A stretch of 64,000 bases of DNA from Gammaproteobacteria bacterium (GTDB lineage Bacteria > Pseudomonadota > Gammaproteobacteria > Pseudomonadales > Porticoccaceae), in NCBI GenBank assembly GCA_018069465.1, contig JAGPUW010000010.1:62001-126000 (forward strand). Reading direction: 5' to 3'. Under the pieces are notes generated by a model. It did not search any database, had not been told where the DNA came from, and was given only the letters and a program-made list of their open reading frames with translations. This document shows, piece after piece, positions 7,605 to 17,216 of the stretch; the first letter of the stretch is position 1; each line of letters starts with the position of its first letter. The translations under genes and the position numbers were made by a program.

Positions 7605-10600
7605 TGACCATGAAAATGACACATAGCCTCAGGGGTCTGGAGTGGTTAGTCGAGGAGCTTGAAACCAGCCTTGGCCTGGCGCGGGAGTCACTGTTCGCTT
7701 TTTTATCAGAGCCAGAGGATGCTTCGCAGTTGAGCTTTGCCCTTGGTTATCTGCACCAGGTCAGCGGCTCCCTGACCATGGCTGAATGCTACGGCGCAGT
7801 GCTGCTCGCCAATGAGATGGAAGCGGTGCTACAAATGTTGCTGCGCGAGCCAACGGTCGGTGTTGCCGATGCCTGTGAAGCGCTAGAACTAACCATGTTG
7901 GCCCTGCCAAATTATGTGCGTGATCTGCTCGATGGCAGCGACGATACACTGGCCCAGCTCATCGAACAGGTTAATGAATTACGTGCTGTCAGGGCAGAGC
8001 CGCTACTTTCTTCAACAGCCCTGTTTATGCCGAAAATGGTGCTGCTCGATCAGCTTGCACCCAGGGCAGAAGGTGGTGCGACTGCCGTCGATAATGAGAT
8101 GCTTGGCAAGCTACAGAAAGTCTATCAATATGCTTTGCTGGGTTATTTAAAGCAGCGCGATTTAGCCGCTAATCAGCAAAAAATTGTCGCTGTACTGCGG
8201 CGACTACAAGGTCTTTTTAAAGACGACTCTGTGGCGACTTTATGGCGCGTGGCCAGCGCATTCTTTACGGCTTTAGTCGACAATCATATTAGCCAAAGTG
8301 CCGCGACCCGATACCTGCTCTGGGAGTTGGATAAAGCCATGGGCTCCCTGCTTGGTGTTGCAGAGCCGGGTTTACAGCTCCAGGGTTTGCTGCGCAATCT
8401 TCTCTATTACATAGCGCTTGCACCGGATGACAGCGCTGCCCTGAAGGCCATCAAAGAAGAGTTTGCCCTCGATCTGGCCCTTCCCTCCCTGACCTTAGCT
8501 GAACTTGATGGCGCTTTACAGACACGGCTTGATGGCGCAGCTGTCACGGCCCTGTGTGACACATTGTCGACTGAAATTGCCTCATTAGTGGCTGCTGCCG
8601 ACTCTTTTGAGGGCGGCGACCGGGCTGAGCAACTCAGCCTTGGGGAAATAAAACTGGCGACTGAAAGGCTGGCGACGACCTTATTGGTCGTTGGCCAGAT
8701 CAAACTTTCACAAAGCCTGTTAGAGGTGGCGGAGGTGGTCGATAAGGCTATGTCCTGCGTTGCCGATCCCGCCTCTGATTTGTCCACGGTCAGCACGCGG
8801 CTGCAGAGCCTTCAGCAGAGTCTGCAGGACTGGGCTTTAAATTATGCCGATGTTCCCCTGGCTACTGACCTGCTAAGTGAAACCGCCTACGTTGTCGATG
8901 ATGCTCAGCGCTCACTGATTCGCGAAGTGCGCAACAACTTTGAAAGTATCAAAGAGTCCATCGTCGGTTACATTGCCTCGCAGTGGGATGGCCAGTTTTT
9001 GCTCGAAATTCCGCAGCAGTTTGAGCATATTTTTGGTGCTGTTGAAGTTATTGGCCTGAAGCGGGTGGCGCTTATTGTCGAGCAGTTAGGCCACTATATT
9101 ACTCGCCACCTACTGCATAGTGAGCAGCCCCCGGAGTGGTCTGATCTCGATGCCCTTGCCGACGCGATTACCGGCTTTGAATACTATCTTGAGGCTATTG
9201 ATAAAGGTCGTGAAGCTGAACAGCACGACATGTTGCAACGGACGGTTCAGGCGATGGAAAAGCTGGGTTTTGCCGTTGAACTCGAGACTGAAGAAAGCGC
9301 GCAACAAAGCGTCGAGCCATTGGCTGGCGATGATGCCAGTGGCGCAATAGAGCTTGACGCTGACACGCCACAACTTGCTGGTGAAGAACTTGATGGCGAA
9401 GAAGATGACGATGATATCGACCCCGAGATCAAAGAAATCTTTATCGAAGAGGCGCAGGAAGTACTGGCCGAACTTGAAACAAACTATCCCACCTGGCTGT
9501 TAGACCAGACTGACCACAAGGCTCTCAATGAACTGCGCAGAGGTTTTCATACTCTCAAGGGCAGTGGCCGGATGGTCAAGGCCAATGTCATTGGCGACCT
9601 GGCTTGGGCGATTGAGAGCATGCTCAATAAGATCCTTGATAACTCAGGTTCTACTGTGCCTGAAACCGCTGAGCTGCTCGATATATCACTGGCTTTGATC
9701 CCCTCCTTGGTCGAAGATTTTGAGCGTGACGCCCAACATTTGTCTGCCTATTGTGAAAATATTATTGCCGCGGCCGACGCTCTGACAAGGGGTGAGCCAG
9801 TCCTTATACCGCAATCAGAAGAGCAACTTGTTGAGCTGGAAAATCTTCAAGAGCTCGATGTTGACCTGCTGATTCCTGGCGCTGCAGATGAGGAGGAAGC
9901 CTTAGCAGAGCTTGAGGATAGCGCTGAAATAGAGCCCGTGGTGCAGATTTTCGTCGGAGAGGCGAGTGCTTATATCGATACTTTGGCCCACTTTCTGGAT
10001 GATTTTCAACAGCCACATGAAGGCTCCCGCTTAGCACCTGCGGACGTGCAACGCGCACTGCACACCTTGCAAGCCAGTGCCGGAATGGCCGGCGTTAACG
10101 TTGTCCCTGAACTGGTGAAAACTGTCGAGGACTTCCTCGCCGAATTGTTCGCGGAGGGTCAGAGTGTTAGTAGCAGCATTATTGCCTTATTGATGGTGGG
10201 TGTTGAGCAGCTGCGCAATACCCTGGCTCGACTTGAAGCTGGTGAGGGCGAAGATAGTACCGCTCTGAATGAATATCTGTCCCGTGTTGAGCAGGCTCGA
10301 ACTCAGTGGCAGGCGCACAAAGTAAGCCGTTCGACTCCCAGGGGTCTTGCCCGGGTACAGCAACTGATGGTTACGGGTTTAGATAATATCCTGCTTGCCG
10401 ATACCTTGTTGCAGCAGTGGGGTGCTCAGCCAAGCTTTAGCCGAGAGGATATAGCGCCCGTCGTGAGCGAGCTGGTGGAGCTGGGTTCAGCGGCCGAAGA
10501 TTCGGGTGTGTCCGCCCTGTCGATATTGTGTGATCAGCTTGCGCGCGGCTTGGGCGACTTTGCTGACACAGATCAGAGGCTGAATGAGGATGCTTTGGGT

Positions 10601-13345
10601 GTCTTTAAGGCGGCCCACGAATTACTACTCAATATGATGGATACCGTGGCCATCGGCCAGCCCGTTAGTCCGGCTTCGGAGGCCCTTCTCGCCCAACTAC
10701 AGGCGCAGGCCTCGTCAGCAATGCCAGCAGCCGCAAGCCAGGCAACTGATGTGCTGATAGATGCAACAGAGCCCGTACCGCAACAAGCCATGGCTGGTGA
10801 TGAGCTAGCCAGACGCATGGCGGGTGAAGTCCACGACCCAGAGGTGCTGCAATTTTTTCTTGAGGAGGCGGATGACTTACTTGAGAATATCGAGAATGCC
10901 ATGCAGGCCTGGCGCGATGAACCGGTTGATGTCACTCAGGGTGAGATCCTAAATCGGGTACTCCACACCTTAAAAGGTGGCGCCAGAGTGGCGGGCTTGA
11001 GCTTGTTGGGTGATTTGAGTCATGACCTGGAAGCACTCATTTTACAGCAGGAGAGTCAGCTCGCCAGCGGTGATGCCGGGATGTTTGACCAGTTGTTTGC
11101 CCGCTTTGACGAGCTAGTCAGTGTGCTGGACAGGGTTAAGTCCGGGGGCGCTATGCCCCCTGTTGACGCGCTGCCCCCCATCGCAGAGCCCTTAGTGGCT
11201 GAGTCCGTACCTGAAACTGCAACTGATCCCGTACCTGAACATGAGCCAGTACTTGAGCCTGTAGAGCCGCTGGCGTCCGTAGCCAGTATTGACGTATTTG
11301 AAGACGAGGTGCCAGAAGATGAAGTCCTTGAAAATGAGGTCGACAATACTACGGTCGCCGCAGCAGAATTGCCCGAGCTGGCAAAACCTGAACTAGAGTC
11401 AGAGCAGCCGCTCGAGTTGTCACCAGCGACTATTCCCGCGCCTGAACTAAAGGCTCAGCCAACACCGCGCGCTAAGCCTGCGGTAGTCGTGCAGGAATCG
11501 GTAAAAATTCCCGCTCAGGTGCTGGATGATCTAGTCAACCTGGCGGGCGAGGCGAGTATCGCTCGGGGGCGTGTTGAACAAGGGGTTGGCGAATCGGCCT
11601 CTGCCCTGGATGAAATGGAAGAGACGATTAGCCGTTTGCGTCACCAGGTGCGCCAGCTTGGTCGCCAAACGGAAGCGCAAATTCAGTTTCGGCGCGAGCA
11701 AATTGAATCTTCACAAAGTGCCGATTTTGACCCTTTAGAGCTGGATCGCTATTCGCAATTGCAGCAATTATCCCAGGGGCTGGAGGAGTCGGGCTCTGAT
11801 TTACAGGATTTAAAAGATACCTTATTAGAAAAATCCCAGGCCGTGGAAGGGCTGCTATTAATGCAGTCGCGCATTACCCAGGACTTGCAAGAAAATCTGA
11901 TGAAGACGCGGCTAGTGCCTTTTTCCCGCTTGGTGCCACGCCTGAGACGCATTGTGCGACAGGTTGGTCAGGAGCTGGGTAAACAGGTCAATCTAGGTCT
12001 GAATAACATTGAAGGCGAAATGGATCGCTCGGTGTTGGAAAAAATCATTACGCCCATCGAGCACATGCTGCGCAATGCGATTGATCACGGCATCGAAAGC
12101 ACCGAGCAGCGCCAGGCTGCGGGTAAGCCCGACGAGGGCAATATTTCACTGTCCTTCCAGCGCGAAGGTGGCGAAGTGGTGATTACCGTTGCCGACGACG
12201 GCAAAGGGCTCGATGTGGCGGCCATTCGCGAAAAGGCGATCAATAAAAGGATGATCGCTGCGGATACGCAAGCCAGTGATAGCGAGTTGTTGCGGTTAAT
12301 TTTTCAGCCGGGCTTTTCCACGGCGACTAGCGTCAGTCAGGTCTCGGGTCGAGGCGTGGGCATGGACGTGGTGAAAACAGAGGTTCACCAGCTGGGTGGT
12401 TCTATCTCTATCGAGTCAGCGCTTGGCCAGGGGGTGGAATTTACCATCCGACTGCCGTTTACGGTATCGGTTAATAAAGCCTTGCTGGTGAAAGAAAGCG
12501 CAAGTATCTATGCCCTGCCACTGAGTAGTATTGTTGGGGTAACTCAGTTGAGTGCTGAAGAAACCGATGCCCTTTATAGCGAGCCGGGCAAGCAGCTCGA
12601 ATATGCGGGTTTCGACTACCAGCTTTGCTCCCTTGGCAGTTTGTTATCTGGCGATCAAGAGCCCCCCGCTACGGTCAGCGGCAAGGCGGTGATGGTACTG
12701 GTGGATGTCGATCACTACCGTTATGCGGTTCATGTCGATGCCATTGAGGGCAATCAGGAAATTATTGTTAAAGGTCTGGGTGCCCAGTTTAGAAATGTGC
12801 CGGGGGTGGCAGGCGCGACTATTCTCGCCAGTGGCAAGGTTGTGGTTATTCTTGACCTACCCTCACTGCTCAGATCAAGGGGCGAGCGGTCTATTCTTGA
12901 AGGTCCAGAGCAGGCGGCTGATTTGCTGAGGGGGAGTTCTTTCGACAATGGGGCAAATGTCGATGCCACTGTAAAAACGATTATGGTGGTCGATGATTCT
13001 GTGACGGTTCGCAAAGTGACTTCGCGGGTTCTCGAGAGAGAGGGTTTTCACGTTGTCACCGCCAAAGATGGTGTCGAGGCGACGGATATGCTCGCCCAGA
13101 CGAAACCAGATTTGATGCTGCTCGATATAGAAATGCCGCGCATGGATGGCTTTGAGGTGGCGCGAGTGGTGCGTGATTCGGAGGCGTTTTCGCGCTTACC
13201 GATTATTATGATTAGCTCGCGCACCGGTGAAAAACATCAGCAGCGAGCGACGAGCCTCGGTGTTAACAAGTTTTTAGGCAAGCCCTACCAGGAAGATGAA
13301 TTGCTGGGCTTACTGGATGAGTTGCTCAATCTTGGCAAGGCCTAA
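7604..13345 (+). CDS. chpA: ChpA: multi-Hpt CheA-type histidine kinase with receiver
   Basis: A 1913-residue hybrid kinase at the centre of the Pil-Chp pathway. From the N-terminus it has a degenerate Hpt-like segment (His51 in LHQVSGSL, without the HxxKG lysine) and a long helical region. A canonical Hpt follows (His649, FHTLKGSG), then a degenerate Hpt (His820, HTLQASAG, Lys replaced) and a second canonical Hpt (His1121, HTLKGGAR). After an acidic Pro-rich linker (about 1190-1290) come CheA dimerisation, an ATPase domain (Asn1491 in NAIDHGIES), a CheW domain and a C-terminal receiver (DD at 1797-1798, phosphoacceptor Asp1841). Pseudomonas ChpA has more Hpt-type domains and is longer, so only two active phosphotransfer histidines are visible here. 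Partners are PilI/ChpC and PilG/PilH. Confidence 0.95.
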   Translation: MTMKMTHSLRGLEWLVEELETSLGLARESLFAFLSEPEDASQLSFALGYLHQVSGSLTMAECYGAVLLANEMEAVLQMLLREPTVGVADACEALELTMLALPNYVRDLLDGSDDTLAQLIEQVNELRAVRAEPLLSSTALFMPKMVLLDQLAPRAEGGATAVDNEMLGKLQKVYQYALLGYLKQRDLAANQQKIVAVLRRLQGLFKDDSVATLWRVASAFFTALVDNHISQSAATRYLLWELDKAMGSLLGVAEPGLQLQGLLRNLLYYIALAPDDSAALKAIKEEFALDLALPSLTLAELDGALQTRLDGAAVTALCDTLSTEIASLVAAADSFEGGDRAEQLSLGEIKLATERLATTLLVVGQIKLSQSLLEVAEVVDKAMSCVADPASDLSTVSTRLQSLQQSLQDWALNYADVPLATDLLSETAYVVDDAQRSLIREVRNNFESIKESIVGYIASQWDGQFLLEIPQQFEHIFGAVEVIGLKRVALIVEQLGHYITRHLLHSEQPPEWSDLDALADAITGFEYYLEAIDKGREAEQHDMLQRTVQAMEKLGFAVELETEESAQQSVEPLAGDDASGAIELDADTPQLAGEELDGEEDDDDIDPEIKEIFIEEAQEVLAELETNYPTWLLDQTDHKALNELRRGFHTLKGSGRMVKANVIGDLAWAIESMLNKILDNSGSTVPETAELLDISLALIPSLVEDFERDAQHLSAYCENIIAAADALTRGEPVLIPQSEEQLVELENLQELDVDLLIPGAADEEEALAELEDSAEIEPVVQIFVGEASAYIDTLAHFLDDFQQPHEGSRLAPADVQRALHTLQASAGMAGVNVVPELVKTVEDFLAELFAEGQSVSSSIIALLMVGVEQLRNTLARLEAGEGEDSTALNEYLSRVEQARTQWQAHKVSRSTPRGLARVQQLMVTGLDNILLADTLLQQWGAQPSFSREDIAPVVSELVELGSAAEDSGVSALSILCDQLARGLGDFADTDQRLNEDALGVFKAAHELLLNMMDTVAIGQPVSPASEALLAQLQAQASSAMPAAASQATDVLIDATEPVPQQAMAGDELARRMAGEVHDPEVLQFFLEEADDLLENIENAMQAWRDEPVDVTQGEILNRVLHTLKGGARVAGLSLLGDLSHDLEALILQQESQLASGDAGMFDQLFARFDELVSVLDRVKSGGAMPPVDALPPIAEPLVAESVPETATDPVPEHEPVLEPVEPLASVASIDVFEDEVPEDEVLENEVDNTTVAAAELPELAKPELESEQPLELSPATIPAPELKAQPTPRAKPAVVVQESVKIPAQVLDDLVNLAGEASIARGRVEQGVGESASALDEMEETISRLRHQVRQLGRQTEAQIQFRREQIESSQSADFDPLELDRYSQLQQLSQGLEESGSDLQDLKDTLLEKSQAVEGLLLMQSRITQDLQENLMKTRLVPFSRLVPRLRRIVRQVGQELGKQVNLGLNNIEGEMDRSVLEKIITPIEHMLRNAIDHGIESTEQRQAAGKPDEGNISLSFQREGGEVVITVADDGKGLDVAAIREKAINKRMIAADTQASDSELLRLIFQPGFSTATSVSQVSGRGVGMDVVKTEVHQLGGSISIESALGQGVEFTIRLPFTVSVNKALLVKESASIYALPLSSIVGVTQLSAEETDALYSEPGKQLEYAGFDYQLCSLGSLLSGDQEPPATVSGKAVMVLVDVDHYRYAVHVDAIEGNQEIIVKGLGAQFRNVPGVAGATILASGKVVVILDLPSLLRSRGERSILEGPEQAADLLRGSSFDNGANVDATVKTIMVVDDSVTVRKVTSRVLEREGFHVVTAKDGVEATDMLAQTKPDLMLLDIEMPRMDGFEVARVVRDSEAFSRLPIIMISSRTGEKHQQRATSLGVNKFLGKPYQEDELLGLLDELLNLGKA

Positions 13346-14306
13346 GCGCGATACCGCAAATTGCACAGCCTTACCGCGCATCGGCATTGCGCTGGCGGAT
13401 GGGGGGCAGTGTGCCGTGCTACGGGCAGTGGTTGAAGCTTGCGGGTTCAGTGTTACCCACTGTAGTGAGCTGGCCGGGGATTGTGCAGTGCGCACGGCGG
13501 GCACGGAAGTCGATGCCTGGTTGATGGATACAGGTGATTGCCCAGCCCCTTCGCCAGCAGCTGGCAGCCCGCTGCCGCTGGTTTGCAATGTGGGGTTTAT
13601 GGGTAAATTACCAGTCTTGCGCTGGCGTCCGACGGTGGAGCAAAAACTCAAGAATTTAGTGCGAGATTATCAACAAATATGCGAGGCCAGGCGCGCGCAA
13701 AATGTCTGGCTGCTAGCCGCTTCGGCCGGCGGTTTACAGGCAGTTCGGTCATTTTTAGAGGGCCTGCACTCCTTTCATGGTGTGGCTTTTGTGTACGCAC
13801 AACATATAGAGGCCGAACAGGCTGAACAGTTGGTTAAAATGATCACTCGCAATACCCCGTGGCGCGCGCAGATGGCCCTTGGGGGTAATCTTCTGACAAC
13901 AGGTAGCGTCACCGTGGTGCCGCCAGCGCAACGCATATCCCTGGGCAATGGCCTTATTACAACCCTGTCAGAGCCCTGGCCCGGGCCCTATGCGCCCAAT
14001 ATTGATGCCGTGGCAGCAGAGTTGGCGAGTGAATATGGCTCCGCCTGCGGCATGATTGTATTTAGCGGTATGGGTGACGATGGCGTTGCTGGCTCCCGCT
14101 CAATCCGTGAAAAAGGTGGCAGTGTACTGGTACAGTCCCCGGCTGATTGCACGGTACCAGCACTGTCTGAAGCCGTGCTTGAGCGCGGTGCGTTTAACCA
14201 GAGCGGCAATGTTGACGAATTGCGAGAGGCCTTTGTCAAATTGCTAAATGCCAGGTCGCAGCGTAGCGCTGTACTGTCGAGAGGAGTAGTTTGTGGTCGA
14301 GAATAA
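13317..14306 (+). CDS. chpB: CheB-type methylesterase ChpB
   Basis: The C-terminal two thirds form a CheB methylesterase domain that removes methyl groups from PilJ. The catalytic triad is visible as Ser136 in LLAASAGGLQAV, His in YAQHIE and Asp in SGMGDDGVAGS. The N-terminal about 110 residues (PRIGIALADGG, then DAWLMDTGD) look like a receiver remnant without the paired acidic residues and conserved Lys, so phosphorylation is unlikely. The start is unclear: ATG at 13317 overlaps chpA by 29 bases, and TTG at 13332 or ATG at 13296 are alternatives, none with a good ribosome binding site. The gene overlaps chpC at its end. Confidence 0.85.
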   Translation: MSCSILARPKRDTANCTALPRIGIALADGGQCAVLRAVVEACGFSVTHCSELAGDCAVRTAGTEVDAWLMDTGDCPAPSPAAGSPLPLVCNVGFMGKLPVLRWRPTVEQKLKNLVRDYQQICEARRAQNVWLLAASAGGLQAVRSFLEGLHSFHGVAFVYAQHIEAEQAEQLVKMITRNTPWRAQMALGGNLLTTGSVTVVPPAQRISLGNGLITTLSEPWPGPYAPNIDAVAAELASEYGSACGMIVFSGMGDDGVAGSRSIREKGGSVLVQSPADCTVPALSEAVLERGAFNQSGNVDELREAFVKLLNARSQRSAVLSRGVVCGRE

Positions 14307-14826
14307 GATGGTGTTGAAGGCGGCGGCTGCCGAAGCTGATGCATCTTTGTTACAGGTCAATAGTTTGTTGCTGCCGGTTGCGGACACTGCCTTATTGGTG
14401 CCCCAGGTTGCAGTGGCTGAGGTGTTGAGCTGGGGGGAACTGGGTGCAGATGATTTACGCCCGGAAAAGGCCGCTACCAGCCCGCACTGTTATGGCTGGG
14501 TTCGCTGGCGAGACCATGACATCCCCCTGTTGTCCTTCGATAGTGTTTACAACGGGCATCGCCCCCCGCTCGACAACAATTTGAAAATCGTCATTTGTAA
14601 TGCCGTGTTTACAGCCTCAGCAACGGGGTTTTATGCGCTGTTGGTCACTAATTTTCCTCGCGCCTTGCGTCTCAGCTTAGAGGCGGAGATGGCGCTTGAG
14701 GGTGGGCCGAGTGATAAGCCCGGTGTGCAAATGGAGGTGAGTCTTGATGGCGAAGAGGTATTAATTCCCGATTTCGAATACCTTGAACAAATCGTTTGCG
14801 AGATTGTCGAGCAAAACGCCAGCTAG
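14293..14826 (+). CDS. chpC: CheW-like protein ChpC
   Basis: A 177-residue CheW-domain protein, the second coupling protein of the Pil-Chp system. LLLPVADTALLVPQVAVAEVL matches the first CheW strands, and GWVRWRDHDIPLLSFDSVYNG corresponds to the conserved insertion and core. The GTG start at 14293 is supported by GAGGAG six bases upstream, inside the end of chpB. An ATG at 14308 is less likely. The cluster ends here, with no chpD or chpE homologue following. In Pseudomonas ChpC connects additional receptors to ChpA. Confidence 0.85.
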   Translation: MVENKMVLKAAAAEADASLLQVNSLLLPVADTALLVPQVAVAEVLSWGELGADDLRPEKAATSPHCYGWVRWRDHDIPLLSFDSVYNGHRPPLDNNLKIVICNAVFTASATGFYALLVTNFPRALRLSLEAEMALEGGPSDKPGVQMEVSLDGEEVLIPDFEYLEQIVCEIVEQNAS

Positions 14827-14896
14827 AATGAGAAAGCTCAGGTGCGGCAAAAACAGCTCGGGTAAAGCCGATAGCGCTAATAAAAACAGAATTGAA

Positions 14897-14933
14897 ATGC
14901 CTTAGCGGGGCATTAAAAGTACAGCTAAGGCAT
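14897..14933. terminator. Inverted repeat between chpC and the cytochrome gene
   Basis: A perfect 10-base inverted repeat, ATGCCTTAGC at 14897-14906 and GCTAAGGCAT at 14924-14933, with a 17-base loop. It sits between the convergent chpC and cytochrome c genes, where a shared terminator is expected. There is no T-run on either side, so factor-independent termination would be weak. It may only protect the transcript end. Confidence 0.4.
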
Positions 14934-14944
14934 TGCTGAGGTGC

Positions 14945-15256
14945 TTACTTTAGGCCGTTGTAATAGGCGGCGAGATTATCAATATCCGCATCAGACAAGC
15001 TTTTAGCCTGGCCATTCATGATGGCATCACTACGTGAGCCGTCGCGGAAGGCTTTCAACTGCTTGGCCAGATAAGCGGTGTTTTGGCCGGCAAGACTGGG
15101 CCACATATCATTGGCGCTGATGCCAGCGACACCGTGACAACCGGCACACATACCGGCCTTGGCCTTACCCGCATCAATATCCGCCGCCCCACTACTCAGG
15201 CTAAGCGCCAGTAGTGCGCTTGAAACAATAAGCTTTATTTTGACTGGTGTACTCAA
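14945..15256 (-). CDS. Small periplasmic c-type cytochrome
   Basis: A 103-residue class I cytochrome c. Residues about 6-24 form a signal peptide (LIVSSALLALSLSSGAA). The haem attachment site is CAGCH at residues 37-41, and Met80 in SDAIMNGQAK is the probable sixth ligand. It resembles one half of cytochrome c4 or a c553-type carrier (SLAGQNTAYLAKQLKAFRDG) and probably passes electrons to a terminal oxidase. The start is a TTG supported by GAGGA seven bases upstream. It is a single gene, convergent with chpC. Confidence 0.88.
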   Translation of the reverse strand: MSTPVKIKLIVSSALLALSLSSGAADIDAGKAKAGMCAGCHGVAGISANDMWPSLAGQNTAYLAKQLKAFRDGSRSDAIMNGQAKSLSDADIDNLAAYYNGLK

Positions 15257-15419
15257 GGCTATATCCTCGTTGGTTAGTTGCGGCAGGTTTGATGAAATAG
15301 AGTCACTGTTGATGACCTTCGCTGGTAACCCGCCGGTGCCAGCTGATGCAATGATACGCCATGCCCCGCTGGGCTGCCAAATGCTGAAATCACATTTTGA
15401 TGAAATGATAAGGCCGTTT

Positions 15420-15448
15420 TTGAAAGGGCTGAAAGACAGGGCTATGGT
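15420..15448 (+). promoter_or_regulatory. Candidate sigma-70 promoter of the acyl-CoA ligase gene
   Basis: TTGAAA at 15420-15425 and TATGGT at 15443-15448 are separated by 17 bases, close to the sigma-70 consensus. They lie about 50 bases upstream of the ligase start. This is by eye only, and the -10 box deviates from consensus at two positions. Confidence 0.35.
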
Positions 15449-15496
15449 AGACTTGCGGGCAGTTTAAAAAGATAAAATGACGCCAGGAGCAACGCT

Positions 15497-17116
15497 ATGT
15501 TAGGCCAAATGATGGATGACGACCTCACCATTACATCAATTATGAAGTTCGCTACCCGGGTCTTTCCCGGTACGGAAATTGTCTCAGTGACGGGTGATAA
15601 CCCGAGGCATCGTTGCACCTTTGGTGAGGCATTTACCCGTGTTCATCAGTTGGCGAATGCACTGGCAAAGCTTGGCTGTGCACCGGGCGATAGAATCGCA
15701 ACACTGGCCTGGAACGACTACCGCCACTTTGAACTGTACTACGCAATTAGCTGTTCCGGTTATGTTTGCCACACCATCAACCCGCGGCTGTTTCCGGAAC
15801 AGGTTTCCTATATAGCCAACCACGCAGAAGACCAGTGGGTTTTTGTCGACCCCGTGTTTGTGCCTATGCTGGAACAATTACAGGCTGAATTAAAAACCGT
15901 GCGCGGTTTTGTGGTGATGACCAGCAAGGCGGCGATGCCAGAAACGACATTGAAAAATGTGCATTGCTACGAGGAGCTTATAGAGGATGAGCCGCAAAAC
16001 TTTACCTGGCCGGCGCTCGATGAAAACAGTGCCAGCAGCCTTTGCTACACCTCGGGCACCACGGGCAACCCCAAAGGCGTGCTCTATTCCCACCGCAGCA
16101 CGGTGCTGCACTGTCTGGGAACAAACTCTAAGGCAACGTTAGGCCTCGCCCCCGACGAAACCATTATGCCAGTTGTGCCGATGTTTCATGTCAATGCCTG
16201 GGGCTGTGTTTACGGCGCCGCTATGGCTGGCACCAAACTGGTTTTCCCCGGGCCGAAAATGGGCGATGGTGAAACGCTGGCAGCATTGATCAATGAAGAG
16301 GGGGTGACTTTTGCCCTCGGTGTGCCAACCGTGTGGTTGGCTCTACTCAATTATTTGCAGGAGTCGGGGACTCAAGTTGAAACACTACAGCGCCTGGTGG
16401 TTGGTGGTGCGGCGTGTCCGAGATCGTTAATGGAGGCGATGGACGTCTACGGTGTCGCTATGCATGTTGGTTGGGGAATGACGGAAATGAGTCCCTTGGG
16501 CACCTACAATACTTTATTGCCGTGGATGAATGACTTGCCCGAAGAGGAAAAGTTTGCCTATCGTCTAAAAGCGGGCCGCTTGATTTATGGCGTTGAAATG
16601 CGCATCGTCGATGAAGATGCCAAGGAATTACCCTGGGATGGCACTGTTTCCGGCCGACTACAAGTGCGAGGGCCGTGGATCTGTAAAAGCTACTACAAAC
16701 TGGAAGAGTCCGATGCCCACCTGGCGGATGGCTGGTTTGATACGGGCGATGTAGCGACGATCGATCAGCATGGTTTTATGCAGATCACCGATCGTACCAA
16801 AGATGTCATTAAATCGGGTGGTGAATGGATTAGCTCCATTGATGTTGAAAATGCGGCCATGGGTCATGAGGACGTTGCCGAGGCCGCGGTAATTGGCGTA
16901 CCCCATCCGAAGTGGACAGAGCGCCCGCTGTTAATTGTGGTTGTGCGACCCGGTAGCGACCCTCAAAAAGGTGACTTGCTGGCCTACCTCGACGGCAAAA
17001 TTGCCAAGTGGTGGATTCCAGAAGACTGCGTGTTTGTCGATGAAATCCCCCACACAGCAACCGGCAAGGTCAGTAAAAAAGATTTGCGCCAAACGTTTAG
17101 TGATTACAGCTATTAG
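15497..17116 (+). CDS. Medium/long-chain acyl-CoA ligase (AMP-forming, AlkK-like)
   Basis: A 539-residue adenylate-forming enzyme that activates fatty acids to acyl-CoA using ATP. The P-loop-like motif [11 protein letters not shown] is at residues 184-194. Further motifs are [24 protein letters not shown], then [16 protein letters not shown] and the C-terminal catalytic Lys region [11 protein letters not shown]. The start [12 protein letters not shown] and overall length match the AlkK/medium-chain fatty acyl ligase group. A good ribosome binding site (CCAGGAGC) precedes the ATG. It is followed 100 bases later by an acyl-CoA dehydrogenase, so the two probably act in sequence in beta-oxidation. 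Chain-length preference cannot be read from the sequence. Confidence 0.88.
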   Translation: MLGQMMDDDLTITSIMKFATRVFPGTEIVSVTGDNPRHRCTFGEAFTRVHQLANALAKLGCAPGDRIATLAWNDYRHFELYYAISCSGYVCHTINPRLFPEQVSYIANHAEDQWVFVDPVFVPMLEQLQAELKTVRGFVVMTSKAAMPETTLKNVHCYEELIEDEPQNFTWPALDENSASSLCYTSGTTGNPKGVLYSHRSTVLHCLGTNSKATLGLAPDETIMPVVPMFHVNAWGCVYGAAMAGTKLVFPGPKMGDGETLAALINEEGVTFALGVPTVWLALLNYLQESGTQVETLQRLVVGGAACPRSLMEAMDVYGVAMHVGWGMTEMSPLGTYNTLLPWMNDLPEEEKFAYRLKAGRLIYGVEMRIVDEDAKELPWDGTVSGRLQVRGPWICKSYYKLEESDAHLADGWFDTGDVATIDQHGFMQITDRTKDVIKSGGEWISSIDVENAAMGHEDVAEAAVIGVPHPKWTERPLLIVVVRPGSDPQKGDLLAYLDGKIAKWWIPEDCVFVDEIPHTATGKVSKKDLRQTFSDYSY

Positions 17117-17216
17117 CGAAACCACCTTGCGACGTACATAGGGCTTTGCGCTACATTTTGTTTTTCAATCTGCAAATTAAGTCAGAAAATTAAATAATTT
17201 CACAAACAGGTTAATT

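Noticed and set aside
15159-15467. Plus-strand frame across the cytochrome start
   Set aside because: It is antisense to a clear cytochrome c gene with CAGCH and a signal peptide, and has no ribosome binding site.
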